A stretch of DNA of 17,894 nucleotides from Lachnospiraceae bacterium Zagget3 (GTDB lineage: Bacteria; Bacillota_A; Clostridia; Lachnospirales; Lachnospiraceae). Below are positions 7,941-14,166 of this stretch, piece after piece (position 1 is the stretch's first letter; each line of letters starts with the position of its first letter). A program made the position numbers and the translations under genes. The notes under the pieces were generated by a model that had not been told where the DNA came from, searched no databases, and saw only the letters and a list, made by a program, of their open reading frames with translations. Location of the stretch: assembly GCA_001941025.1 (NCBI GenBank), contig MSHE01000008.1, positions 65,984 through 83,877 on the forward strand, given 5' to 3'.

Positions 7941-9221
7941 ATGAAAGTACTTATCGTAGGCAGCGGCGGCCGCGAGCACGCCATCGCGGAGAGCGTCGCG
8001 CGAAGCCCGCATGCCGAAAAAATCTACTGCGCGCCGGGCAATGCCGGGATCGGCCAGATCGCCGAATGCGTGCCCATCGGCGCGATGGAATTTGACGCGC
8101 TGGCCGCCTTCGCGAAGGAGCACGCGATCGACCTGACCATCATCGGCATGGACGATCCGCTGGTCGGCGGCATCGTCGACGTGTTTGAGACCGCGGGCCT
8201 GCGCGTCTTCGGGCCGAATAAAGCCGCGGCCATTCTGGAGGGGTCCAAAGCCTTTTCCAAGGACCTTATGAAAAAATACGGGATTCCGACAGCGGAATAC
8301 GCGACATTTGACGATCCCGAAAAAGCGCTCGCCTACCTGGAGAACGCGAAGATGCCCATCGTCTTGAAGGCGGACGGGCTGGCACTCGGCAAGGGCGTGC
8401 TCATCTGCAATACGCGCGAGGAGGCCCGGGACGGGGTCCGCACGATCATGCTCGATAAAAAGTTCGGTTCCGCCGGAAACCAGATGGTCATCGAAGAGTT
8501 TATGACCGGGCGGGAGGTGTCCGTGCTTTCTTTTGTCGACGGGAAGACGATCCGGATCATGTCCTCCGCGCAGGATCACAAACGGGCACAGGACGGCGAT
8601 CAGGGCTTAAACACCGGCGGCATGGGAACATTCTCTCCGAGTCCGTTTTATACGCCGGAGGTGGACGCGTTCTGTCAGAAATACATCTTTCAGCCGACCG
8701 TGGACGCGATGGCGGCGGAAGGGCGGACGTTCAAAGGCATCATCTTTTTCGGCCTGATGCTCACGGACGACGGCCCGAAAGTCCTCGAGTACAACGCGCG
8801 CTTCGGCGATCCGGAGGCGCAGGTCGTGCTGCCGCGGATGAAGAACGACATCATCGAGGTGATGGAGGCCTGTATCGACGGAACGCTCGATACGATCGAG
8901 CTGCAGTTTGAGGACAACGCGATGGTCTGCGTCGTGCTGGCCAGCGACGGCTATCCGGTCGCCTATGAAAAGGGGTATGTGATCCATGGGCTGGAACGGT
9001 TCGACGACGCGGACGGCTACTACTGTTTTCACGCGGGCAGCGCGTTAAACGACGCGGGAGAGATCGTCACAAACGGCGGGAGAGTGCTCGGCATCTCGGC
9101 CAAAGGGGCCGATTTAAAAGAAGCCCGCGCCAATGCCTACGCGGCAACGGAGTGGGTTGCGTTTGACAACAAATATATGCGCCACGATATCGGGAAGGCG
9201 CTGGACGAGATATCTGAATAA
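7941..9221 (+). CDS. purD: Phosphoribosylamine-glycine ligase (GAR synthetase)
   Basis: PurD joins glycine to phosphoribosylamine using ATP. The 426-residue protein starts MKVLIVGSGGREHAIAE, the conserved PurD N-terminus, and carries the ATP-grasp motif VLKADGLALGKGV and the metal-binding stretch EYNARFGDPEAQVVLPRM. The open frame extends upstream to 7776, but the ATG at 7941 is chosen because the conserved N-terminus begins there and AAGGAGG (7927-7933) sits eight bases before it. The gene follows purN after 80 bases and runs almost directly into the HAD phosphatase gene. purH, often near these genes in Clostridia, is absent here. Identity is secure. Confidence 0.96.
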   Translation: MKVLIVGSGGREHAIAESVARSPHAEKIYCAPGNAGIGQIAECVPIGAMEFDALAAFAKEHAIDLTIIGMDDPLVGGIVDVFETAGLRVFGPNKAAAILEGSKAFSKDLMKKYGIPTAEYATFDDPEKALAYLENAKMPIVLKADGLALGKGVLICNTREEARDGVRTIMLDKKFGSAGNQMVIEEFMTGREVSVLSFVDGKTIRIMSSAQDHKRAQDGDQGLNTGGMGTFSPSPFYTPEVDAFCQKYIFQPTVDAMAAEGRTFKGIIFFGLMLTDDGPKVLEYNARFGDPEAQVVLPRMKNDIIEVMEACIDGTLDTIELQFEDNAMVCVVLASDGYPVAYEKGYVIHGLERFDDADGYYCFHAGSALNDAGEIVTNGGRVLGISAKGADLKEARANAYAATEWVAFDNKYMRHDIGKALDEISE

Positions 9222-9223
9222 TT

Positions 9224-9874
9224 ATGAAAAAAGCAGTGATCTTCGACATGGACGGCACCCTATGGGATGCCGTCGACACCATTGTGATTTCCTGGAACGA
9301 CGCGCTCGCGCAGGTCGGCGTCCCGGATGTCGTTGTCACGCGGGAGCGGATCATCGGACTGATGGGCCGGACGATGGACGCGTTCGCGCGCGCGCTCCTG
9401 CCGCAATACGGCCCGGACGAGGGCATGGAGATCATGCACGTCCTGGAACGCGTGGAAAATGAGTACCTGCGGGAACACGGGGCCGTCCTCCTCGGCGATG
9501 TGGAGGGGACGTTTCGCGCGCTTCGCGAAAAGGGATATGAGATCGGCATCGTAAGCAACAGCCAGGCCGGCTACATCGAGGCGTTTTTGGATTATTACCG
9601 CCTGGGAGAACTTGTGGATGACCATCTGACCTATGGCGATACCGGAGAGGGCAAGACGGAAAACCTGCGCCGCATGATCGAGCGCAACGGATGGGAGCGC
9701 TTCTGGTATCTGGGCGATACGCAGGGCGATATGGACGCCTGCCGCGAGGCGGACGTGCCCTTTGTCTGGGCGTCATACGGATTCGGGAGCGTGGACGCGG
9801 AGGTACCGCGTGTGGAATCCCTTGCAGAGATTACGGCGGAAATTTGCGCATTGGATGTCCATGAGGAATCATAA
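9224..9874 (+). CDS. HAD-family hydrolase (phosphoglycolate phosphatase-like)
   Basis: This 216-residue protein has the four HAD motifs: nucleophile and acid D8/D10 in FDMDGT, IVSNSQ, the lysine in GEGKTEN, and WYLGDTQGDMDAC. A helical cap lies between the first and second motifs, as in the PGPase/beta-PGM group. It likely removes phosphate from a small metabolite; the substrate cannot be read from sequence. Its ATG is two bases after the purD stop with no good ribosome site, so translation probably depends on purD. That link suggests nucleotide or ribose-phosphate housekeeping, but this is inference. Confidence 0.88.
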   Translation: MKKAVIFDMDGTLWDAVDTIVISWNDALAQVGVPDVVVTRERIIGLMGRTMDAFARALLPQYGPDEGMEIMHVLERVENEYLREHGAVLLGDVEGTFRALREKGYEIGIVSNSQAGYIEAFLDYYRLGELVDDHLTYGDTGEGKTENLRRMIERNGWERFWYLGDTQGDMDACREADVPFVWASYGFGSVDAEVPRVESLAEITAEICALDVHEES

Positions 9875-9877
9875 AAA

Positions 9878-9912
9878 TTTTACTGGTAAAAGGTTGGGGC
9901 ACAGTGTATAAT
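9878..9912 (+). promoter_or_regulatory. Promoter with a palindromic operator-like site
   Basis: TATAAT at 9907-9912 is a perfect -10 box. The -35 position is weak (TGGTAA at 9884-9889, 17-base spacer). That weak -35 lies inside a perfect 14-base palindrome, TTTTACTGGTAAAA (9878-9891), as expected for a repressor or activator site. It drives the small cysteine-motif gene and perhaps malQ. Confidence 0.5.
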
Positions 9913-9977
9913 AGGAACACCGAAAAAGGAACCACGCGACGAGGCCGTATGCCATCGCGCCAGAAAGGAGTATTCTT

Positions 9978-10258
9978 ATGAGCGAAGAAAAAAAGAGAAC
10001 ATCCCGATGGAGGATTGCACACACGACTGCAGTACCTGTGCTTCCGCGTGCGAGATCGATCCGGATGCCGGGCCGAGCTTCTTTGACCGGCTGGAGGAAG
10101 CGTCGGAAAAGTTTGATGAGATCGGAGAAGAGAACATCATCAACATGTTAAATGAAATTACCGCCGAACTTGAGAAGGAAGAAGCCGCCGAGGAGGCCGC
10201 CGAGAAAGAACTTGGGGCGGATGTCGAAGAAGTGATGGAGGAAGAAACGGAACAGTAA
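9978..10258 (+). CDS. Small acidic Cys-motif protein, frame broken at an A7 run
   Basis: The natural start is ATG 9978, with AAAGGAG at 9964-9970 before it. From there the zero frame reads MSEEKKRTSRW and stops at 10149-10151, giving a 57-residue basic peptide that looks unreal. One -1 slip at A_AAA_AAG (9989-9995) gives MSEEKKENIPMEDCTHDCST and runs to 10258, about 93 residues in all. The product has a CX3CX2CX3C motif (CTHDCSTCASAC), then FFDRLEEASEKFDEIGEENI, then a very acidic coiled-coil-like tail. The motif resembles the N-terminal cysteine cluster of clostridial Mrp/NBP35 ATPases, but no ATPase domain follows. It may bind iron-sulphur or another metal. An internal ATG at 10007 is in frame but has no good ribosome site. 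The break may be programmed, a real mutation or a base-count error. Confidence 0.65.
9989..9995 (+). other. Slippery heptamer A_AAA_AAG
   Basis: In the frame of ATG 9978, bases 9989-9995 read A AAA AAG, the classic bacterial -1 slippery site. They lie within a seven-A run (9988-9994). A -1 shift here enters exactly the long downstream frame. I see only a weak possible stem downstream (GCACA near 10017, TGTGC near 10038), so a programmed mechanism is not shown. Confidence 0.5.
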
Positions 10259-10305
10259 ACATTTTATGGGCGTGCAATTTGCCTATGTCTATAGAGGTAC
10301 ATTTT

Positions 10306-11802
10306 ATGCGAGCAAGCGGCATTTTACTCCCGGTCAGCAGCCTTCCCTCCCGTTACGGGATCGGTGGATTTTCGAAGGAGGCATACGACTGGATCGATTT
10401 TTTGGAAGCAAGCGGACAGACGATGTGGCAGATTCTGCCGATGGGGCACACCTGCTTCGCGGATTCGCCCTATCAGGCGTTTTCGACCAGCGCGGGGAAT
10501 CCGTACTTTGTCTCCTTGGACGCGTTGATCGAAGAGGGTCTGCTTTCGCGTGCCGAGTGTGACGCGGCCGCGCTTGGGGAGGATCCGTCCCATATCGATT
10601 ACGGACTGCAGTATAAAAACCGCTATCCCTTGCTCTATAAGGCTTACGAGCGTGACCGGGAGCGCGATCAGAGCGGCTATGAGGCGTTTTTGGAACAGGA
10701 GTCAGACTGGATACTGGACTACGCTCTGTTTATGGCGCTGAAAAAACAGCATGACATGCAGCCCTGGAATACCTGGGAAGAGCCTTATAAAATGCGGGAT
10801 CCGGACGTGATCGAACAGGCGCGGCACGAACTGGAGGATGACATCGCGTATTATGCCCATATCCAGTACTGGTTCATGACGCAATGGGGGAAGCTGAAGG
10901 AGTACGCGGGCGCGCACGGGGTGCGCATCGTCGGCGACCTGCCGATCTATGTGGCGTATGACAGTGTGGATGTGTGGATGCATCCGGAACTGTTTCAGCT
11001 GGACGAGGATAGGAATCCCACCGCGGTGGCGGGCGTACCGCCGGACTTTTTCTCCGCAGACGGCCAGCTGTGGGGCAACCCGCTCTATAACTGGGAACGG
11101 CACCGGGAGACCGGCTACACCTGGTGGATCGACCGGATCCGCCACGCGAAGGCGCTCTACGATGTGATCCGGATCGATCACTTCCGCGGGCTGGCGGAAT
11201 ATTACGCCATCCCCTATGGGGCGGAGACCGCCCGCGTCGGCCAATGGATGCCGGGTCCGGGGATGCTGCTCATACAGGCCATTGAGGGCTGTATGCCGGA
11301 TGTGGAATTTATCGCGGAGGATCTGGGACAGATGAGCGCGGCGGTCGTGGCACTCCTGCGGCAGAGTGAACTGCCGGGAATGAAAGTGCTGGAGTTCGCT
11401 TTTGACGGTTGGAAGGGAAATACGTTCCTCCCGCACAATTTTGAGTCGACAAACTATGTGGTCTACACCGGCACCCATGACAACGAGACGCTGCTTCAGA
11501 TGCTGACGGGTGCCGATGAGGCGAGCATCGCGCGCGTTCGCGCGTATTTAAACCGCCCCGGGGATACCTTGACGGAACTTGCGGACAATCTGATCCGGCT
11601 CGCTATGCTGAGCATCGCGAAGTACTGTGTCATCCCGATGCAGGACTACCTCCATATCGGGGCGGAGGGGCGCATCAATTTCCCCTCTACGACCGGAGGA
11701 AACTGGGAGTGGCGCTTAAGCGCCGATCCCATTCCGAAAAACGTGGCCGATTTCATCCTCGAGATTACGAATGTGTCGGAGCGGGGACCCCGCAGCGCGT
11801 GA
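10306..11802 (+). CDS. malQ: 4-alpha-glucanotransferase (amylomaltase, GH77)
   Basis: MalQ moves maltosyl and longer glucan units between malto-oligosaccharides, releasing glucose, in cytoplasmic maltodextrin or glycogen use. The 498-residue protein has the GH77 map: GDLPIYVAYDSVDVW, AGVPPDFFSADGQLWGNPLY, nucleophile D291 in RIDHFRG, acid/base E338 in AEDLG and D392 in THDN. The frame opens earlier (TTG 10279, ATG 10285), but ATG 10306 is preferred because MRASGILLPVSSLPSRYGIG is the usual N-terminus and GAGG at 10294-10297 is correctly spaced. It begins 47 bases after the small cysteine-motif gene and ends at a terminator. No other glucan genes are visible. Identity is secure. Confidence 0.95.
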   Translation: MRASGILLPVSSLPSRYGIGGFSKEAYDWIDFLEASGQTMWQILPMGHTCFADSPYQAFSTSAGNPYFVSLDALIEEGLLSRAECDAAALGEDPSHIDYGLQYKNRYPLLYKAYERDRERDQSGYEAFLEQESDWILDYALFMALKKQHDMQPWNTWEEPYKMRDPDVIEQARHELEDDIAYYAHIQYWFMTQWGKLKEYAGAHGVRIVGDLPIYVAYDSVDVWMHPELFQLDEDRNPTAVAGVPPDFFSADGQLWGNPLYNWERHRETGYTWWIDRIRHAKALYDVIRIDHFRGLAEYYAIPYGAETARVGQWMPGPGMLLIQAIEGCMPDVEFIAEDLGQMSAAVVALLRQSELPGMKVLEFAFDGWKGNTFLPHNFESTNYVVYTGTHDNETLLQMLTGADEASIARVRAYLNRPGDTLTELADNLIRLAMLSIAKYCVIPMQDYLHIGAEGRINFPSTTGGNWEWRLSADPIPKNVADFILEITNVSERGPRSA

Positions 11803-11826
11803 AAACCGGATTTTGAGCAAAATAAA

Positions 11827-11847
11827 ACCCTGTTAATGTAACAGGGT
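11827..11847. terminator. Intrinsic terminator between convergent malQ and tetR-type gene
   Basis: ACCCTGTTA and TAACAGGGT pair perfectly (9 bp) around ATG. On the minus strand the stem is followed by TTTTATTTTG, a good U-tract, so it fits the TetR-type gene ending at 11956. On the plus strand the following bases are only moderately T-rich (a TTTTT run begins about 12 bases later), so it may also serve malQ. Confidence 0.75.
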
Positions 11848-11955
11848 AGAATTTAACATTTTTGTAACATCTATTTGTAACAATTCTGTAATGGTTTTAG
11901 CACCCGTTTCTGCCCGCTTTTGCGCGGCATACGGGGTCCGAAGGCAGTCCGGCGG

Positions 11956-12513
11956 TCAGTCGGCTGCCGTTTTTGGTGTCCGGAGATAGTGGAGCCCATC
12001 CATGGAGTAGCCCATGAGCATTTCTCCGATCTCTTCGATGGACATGGCATAGTCGGAAAACACCCAGTTTTCGAGAACCCCGATCACACCGGAGGCCATA
12101 TAGGCATAGTAGTAGTCCAGCTGTTCCGGTGTGGCGTCCGGATAGTTCTCCCGCCAGGTCGCGACGCCGTTCTCGTAGCCCAGATAGATGAGCTGCCGCA
12201 GGAACGAGGAGTCGCCGTGCGGCCCGATCAGCACCTTGCACAGGTCGCGATTCTCGTCCACAAGCCGCAAAAGCTCATCAAACCAGTTCTCGGTGCTTAA
12301 GGAGAGCACCACGTTTTCAAACAGTTCGTTCTGAATCGCGGACAGCAGCTCGTTCACGTCTTCGTAGTAGGCGTAAAACGTGCTGCGGTTGATGTCAGCC
12401 TCTTTGCAGATGTCCGTGACCGTAATCTTGTTGACGGGATTGTCCTCCATCAGGTCAAAGAGGGCCTGTCGGATCACGGATTTCGTGTATTTTGTCCTGC
12501 GGTCTGTCGCCAT
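11956..12513 (-). CDS. TetR/AcrR-family transcriptional regulator
   Basis: This is a 185-residue DNA-binding regulator. The N-terminal helix-turn-helix is clear: RQALFDLMEDNPVNKITVTDICKEADINRSTFYAYYEDVNELL, typical of TetR proteins. The C-terminal ligand domain (about 75-185), including YYYAYMASGVIGVLENWV, resembles the TetR_C_8-type domain. The frame opens at 12549, but the ATG at 12513 is chosen because GGAGG on the minus strand lies seven bases before it. The gene is divergent from the two radical SAM genes, and their promoters overlap, so it most likely controls itself and them, probably as a repressor. The ligand is unknown; an acyl or lipophilic compound would suit the neighbours, by inference. 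Confidence 0.93.
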   Translation of the reverse strand: MATDRRTKYTKSVIRQALFDLMEDNPVNKITVTDICKEADINRSTFYAYYEDVNELLSAIQNELFENVVLSLSTENWFDELLRLVDENRDLCKVLIGPHGDSSFLRQLIYLGYENGVATWRENYPDATPEQLDYYYAYMASGVIGVLENWVFSDYAMSIEEIGEMLMGYSMDGLHYLRTPKTAAD

Positions 12514-12539
12514 GATCATTCCTCCGCCAATTTGTGTTC

Positions 12540-12569
12540 GATTTGTCAAATCCCCAACATATTGGGGAT
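12540..12569. promoter_or_regulatory. Overlapping palindromes upstream of the TetR-type gene
   Basis: ATCCCCAA-CATA-TTGGGGAT (12550-12569) is a perfect 8+4+8 palindrome. It overlaps a 6+1+6 palindrome, GATTTG-T-CAAATC (12540-12552). They lie 27-57 bases upstream of the regulator's ATG, inside its probable leader, so they could be an operator or an RNA hairpin. Confidence 0.55.
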
Positions 12570-12608
12570 CAAATGGTGGTTATTTTACATTCCAAAAAAA
12601 TCTGTTGG

Positions 12609-12636
12609 TTGCACTTTTTCTCAACTCCATTATAAT
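12609..12636 (+). promoter_or_regulatory. Promoter for the radical SAM operon
   Basis: TTGCAC (12609-12614) and TATAAT (12631-12636) are 16 bases apart on the plus strand. The predicted start near 12643 leaves a leader of roughly 96 bases before the first radical SAM ATG. Its -10 overlaps the -10 of the opposite promoter. Confidence 0.65.
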
Positions 12637-12657
12637 AAACCCTAAGAAAGATTGCAA
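12629..12657 (-). promoter_or_regulatory. Promoter for the TetR-type gene
   Basis: On the minus strand, TTGCAA (12657-12652) and TATAAT (12634-12629) are exactly 17 bases apart. The two opposite promoters share ATTATAAT at 12629-12636, so polymerase bound at one should block the other. Confidence 0.7.
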
Positions 12658-12666
12658 CACTTGTTG
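12655..12666. promoter_or_regulatory. Candidate TetR operator CAACA-CT-TGTTG
   Basis: This perfect palindrome overlaps the -35 box of the regulator's promoter and lies just downstream of the probable plus-strand start. Further CAACA or TGTTG half-sites are at 12555-12559, 12603-12607, 12676-12680 and 12710-12714. Position and symmetry fit control of both promoters. Confidence 0.5.
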
Positions 12667-12738
12667 GAAAAATAACAACAGGATGTAAAACGAACAGTTT
12701 TCGGAAAATCAACACGATAGCGGAAAGGAGAGTGTTTC

Positions 12739-14151
12739 ATGGCAAGCTTATCACACACCATGCAGCGGAAGGCATTCAGCGCCGCGATCGATGTCGCGCT
12801 GAGGAGACTCAACAAGGATCGTCAAAAAGGGCTGCTCCAGATTGTAGATCTCGCGGAGCGCTTTATGGGAGACAACTTTAAGGCGGAAACTTATGAGTCT
12901 GTACGGGAGATGATCCGGGATCCCGAGAACAAATGGCTGAAGTTTGTGAACCGGATGCTGGACGAACTGGATCCCAATGTGGCAAAGATGACCGCGCTCA
13001 ACCTGGGCTTTGAGGCCGCGTTCTACGGCACCAAGGTGATCCGTGAGAAGAGAAAAGTATACGATTGCAGTATCCCGTGGGTGCTGCTTCTCGATCCCAC
13101 GAGCGCCTGCAATATGCACTGCACCGGCTGCTGGGCGGCCGAGTACGGACACAAGATGAACCTTACCTATGAGGAGATGGACAGCATCGTCACACAGGGC
13201 AAGGAACTCGGCGTGTACTTTTATATGTTCACGGGCGGAGAACCGCTGGTCCGCAAGGACGACCTGCTCAAGCTTTGCAGAAAGCACAACGAATGCATGT
13301 TCCACAGCTTTACAAACGGCACGCTGATCGACGCGGAGTTTTGTGAGGAGGTTCGTGAGCTCGGCAACTTCGCGTTCTCCGTCTCGCTCGAGGGAATGGA
13401 GGACATCAACGATGGGCGCCGGGGAGAAGGCGCGTTCCAGAAGACGCTCGACGCCATGGACCTTATGAAACAGTACGGGCTGTTCTTTGGTTCCTCCATC
13501 TGTTATACAAGGAAAAATATGGCGGCGGTCACCTCCGATGAGTTTATGGACTTACTGATCGAGCACGGCTGCCGTTACGCGTGGTATTTCCACTATATGC
13601 CGATCGGCAATGAGGCCGATGTCGATCTGCTGCCCACGATGGAGCAGCGCCGCTACATTCACGACCGCATCCGCGAGATCCGCGGCTGGGAAGGCGGCAA
13701 GGAGATCATGCTGCTCGACTTCCAGAACGACGGCGAGTACGTGGGCGGATGCATCGCCGGCGGACGCAACTATTTCCATATCAATGCCAACGGTGACGCG
13801 GAACCCTGTGTGTTCGTTCACTACTCCGATTCGAACATCCGGGAGAGCACGCTGCTCGAATGCCTGCAGCGGCCGTTGTTTATGGCCTACCGCGACGGAC
13901 AGCCATTCAATGAGAACCACCTGCGGCCCTGCCCGATGTTGGAGAATCCGGAGAAGATCTTAAACATGGTGCATGAGACCGGGGCACACTCCACCGATAT
14001 GAAGTCCCCCGAGAGTGTGGAGCATCTCACCGACAAATGTTTCCCCTATGCGGAAGCATGGAAGCCAAACGCGGAGGAGCTCTGGGAGCAGGGCCACTTT
14101 GCGGGAAGAGGCTACTCCAATTATAAGGATACCGTTCAGCAGGAAGGGTAA
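12739..14151 (+). CDS. Radical SAM protein with SPASM-like C-terminus (paralogue 1)
   Basis: This 470-residue enzyme should cleave S-adenosylmethionine at a [4Fe-4S] cluster held by C124, C128 and C131 (ACNMHCTGC). GGEP at 166-169 is the SAM-binding motif. An N-terminal domain of about 110 residues, without recognised motifs, precedes the radical SAM barrel. The C-terminal part has C338 (GGCIAGG), C357 (NANGDAEPC), C398 (RPCPML) and C434 (DKCFPY), which probably bind an auxiliary cluster. The start has AAAGGAG at 12724-12730. The gene is first in an operon with a close paralogue and divergent from a TetR-type regulator. No precursor peptide gene is visible nearby, which argues against a RiPP enzyme. 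The substrate is unknown; the family resembles proteins I recall being linked to membrane-spanning lipid formation. Confidence 0.9.
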   Translation: MASLSHTMQRKAFSAAIDVALRRLNKDRQKGLLQIVDLAERFMGDNFKAETYESVREMIRDPENKWLKFVNRMLDELDPNVAKMTALNLGFEAAFYGTKVIREKRKVYDCSIPWVLLLDPTSACNMHCTGCWAAEYGHKMNLTYEEMDSIVTQGKELGVYFYMFTGGEPLVRKDDLLKLCRKHNECMFHSFTNGTLIDAEFCEEVRELGNFAFSVSLEGMEDINDGRRGEGAFQKTLDAMDLMKQYGLFFGSSICYTRKNMAAVTSDEFMDLLIEHGCRYAWYFHYMPIGNEADVDLLPTMEQRRYIHDRIREIRGWEGGKEIMLLDFQNDGEYVGGCIAGGRNYFHINANGDAEPCVFVHYSDSNIRESTLLECLQRPLFMAYRDGQPFNENHLRPCPMLENPEKILNMVHETGAHSTDMKSPESVEHLTDKCFPYAEAWKPNAEELWEQGHFAGRGYSNYKDTVQQEG

Positions 14152-14166
14152 AAACAGGAGGACACT

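Noticed and set aside
10279..10305. Earlier TTG/ATG starts for malQ
   Set aside because: ATG 10306 has a well-spaced GAGG and begins the conserved N-terminus.
11943..11973. GGCAG...CTGCC hairpin with TTTTT as a plus-strand terminator for malQ
   Set aside because: The stem is bulged, lies about 140 bases after malQ and overlaps the 3' coding end of the TetR-type gene; the 11827-11847 hairpin is a better candidate.
12514..12549. Earlier starts for the TetR-type gene
   Set aside because: The GGAGG on the minus strand is seven bases before ATG 12513 and would be too close to, or inside, the alternatives.
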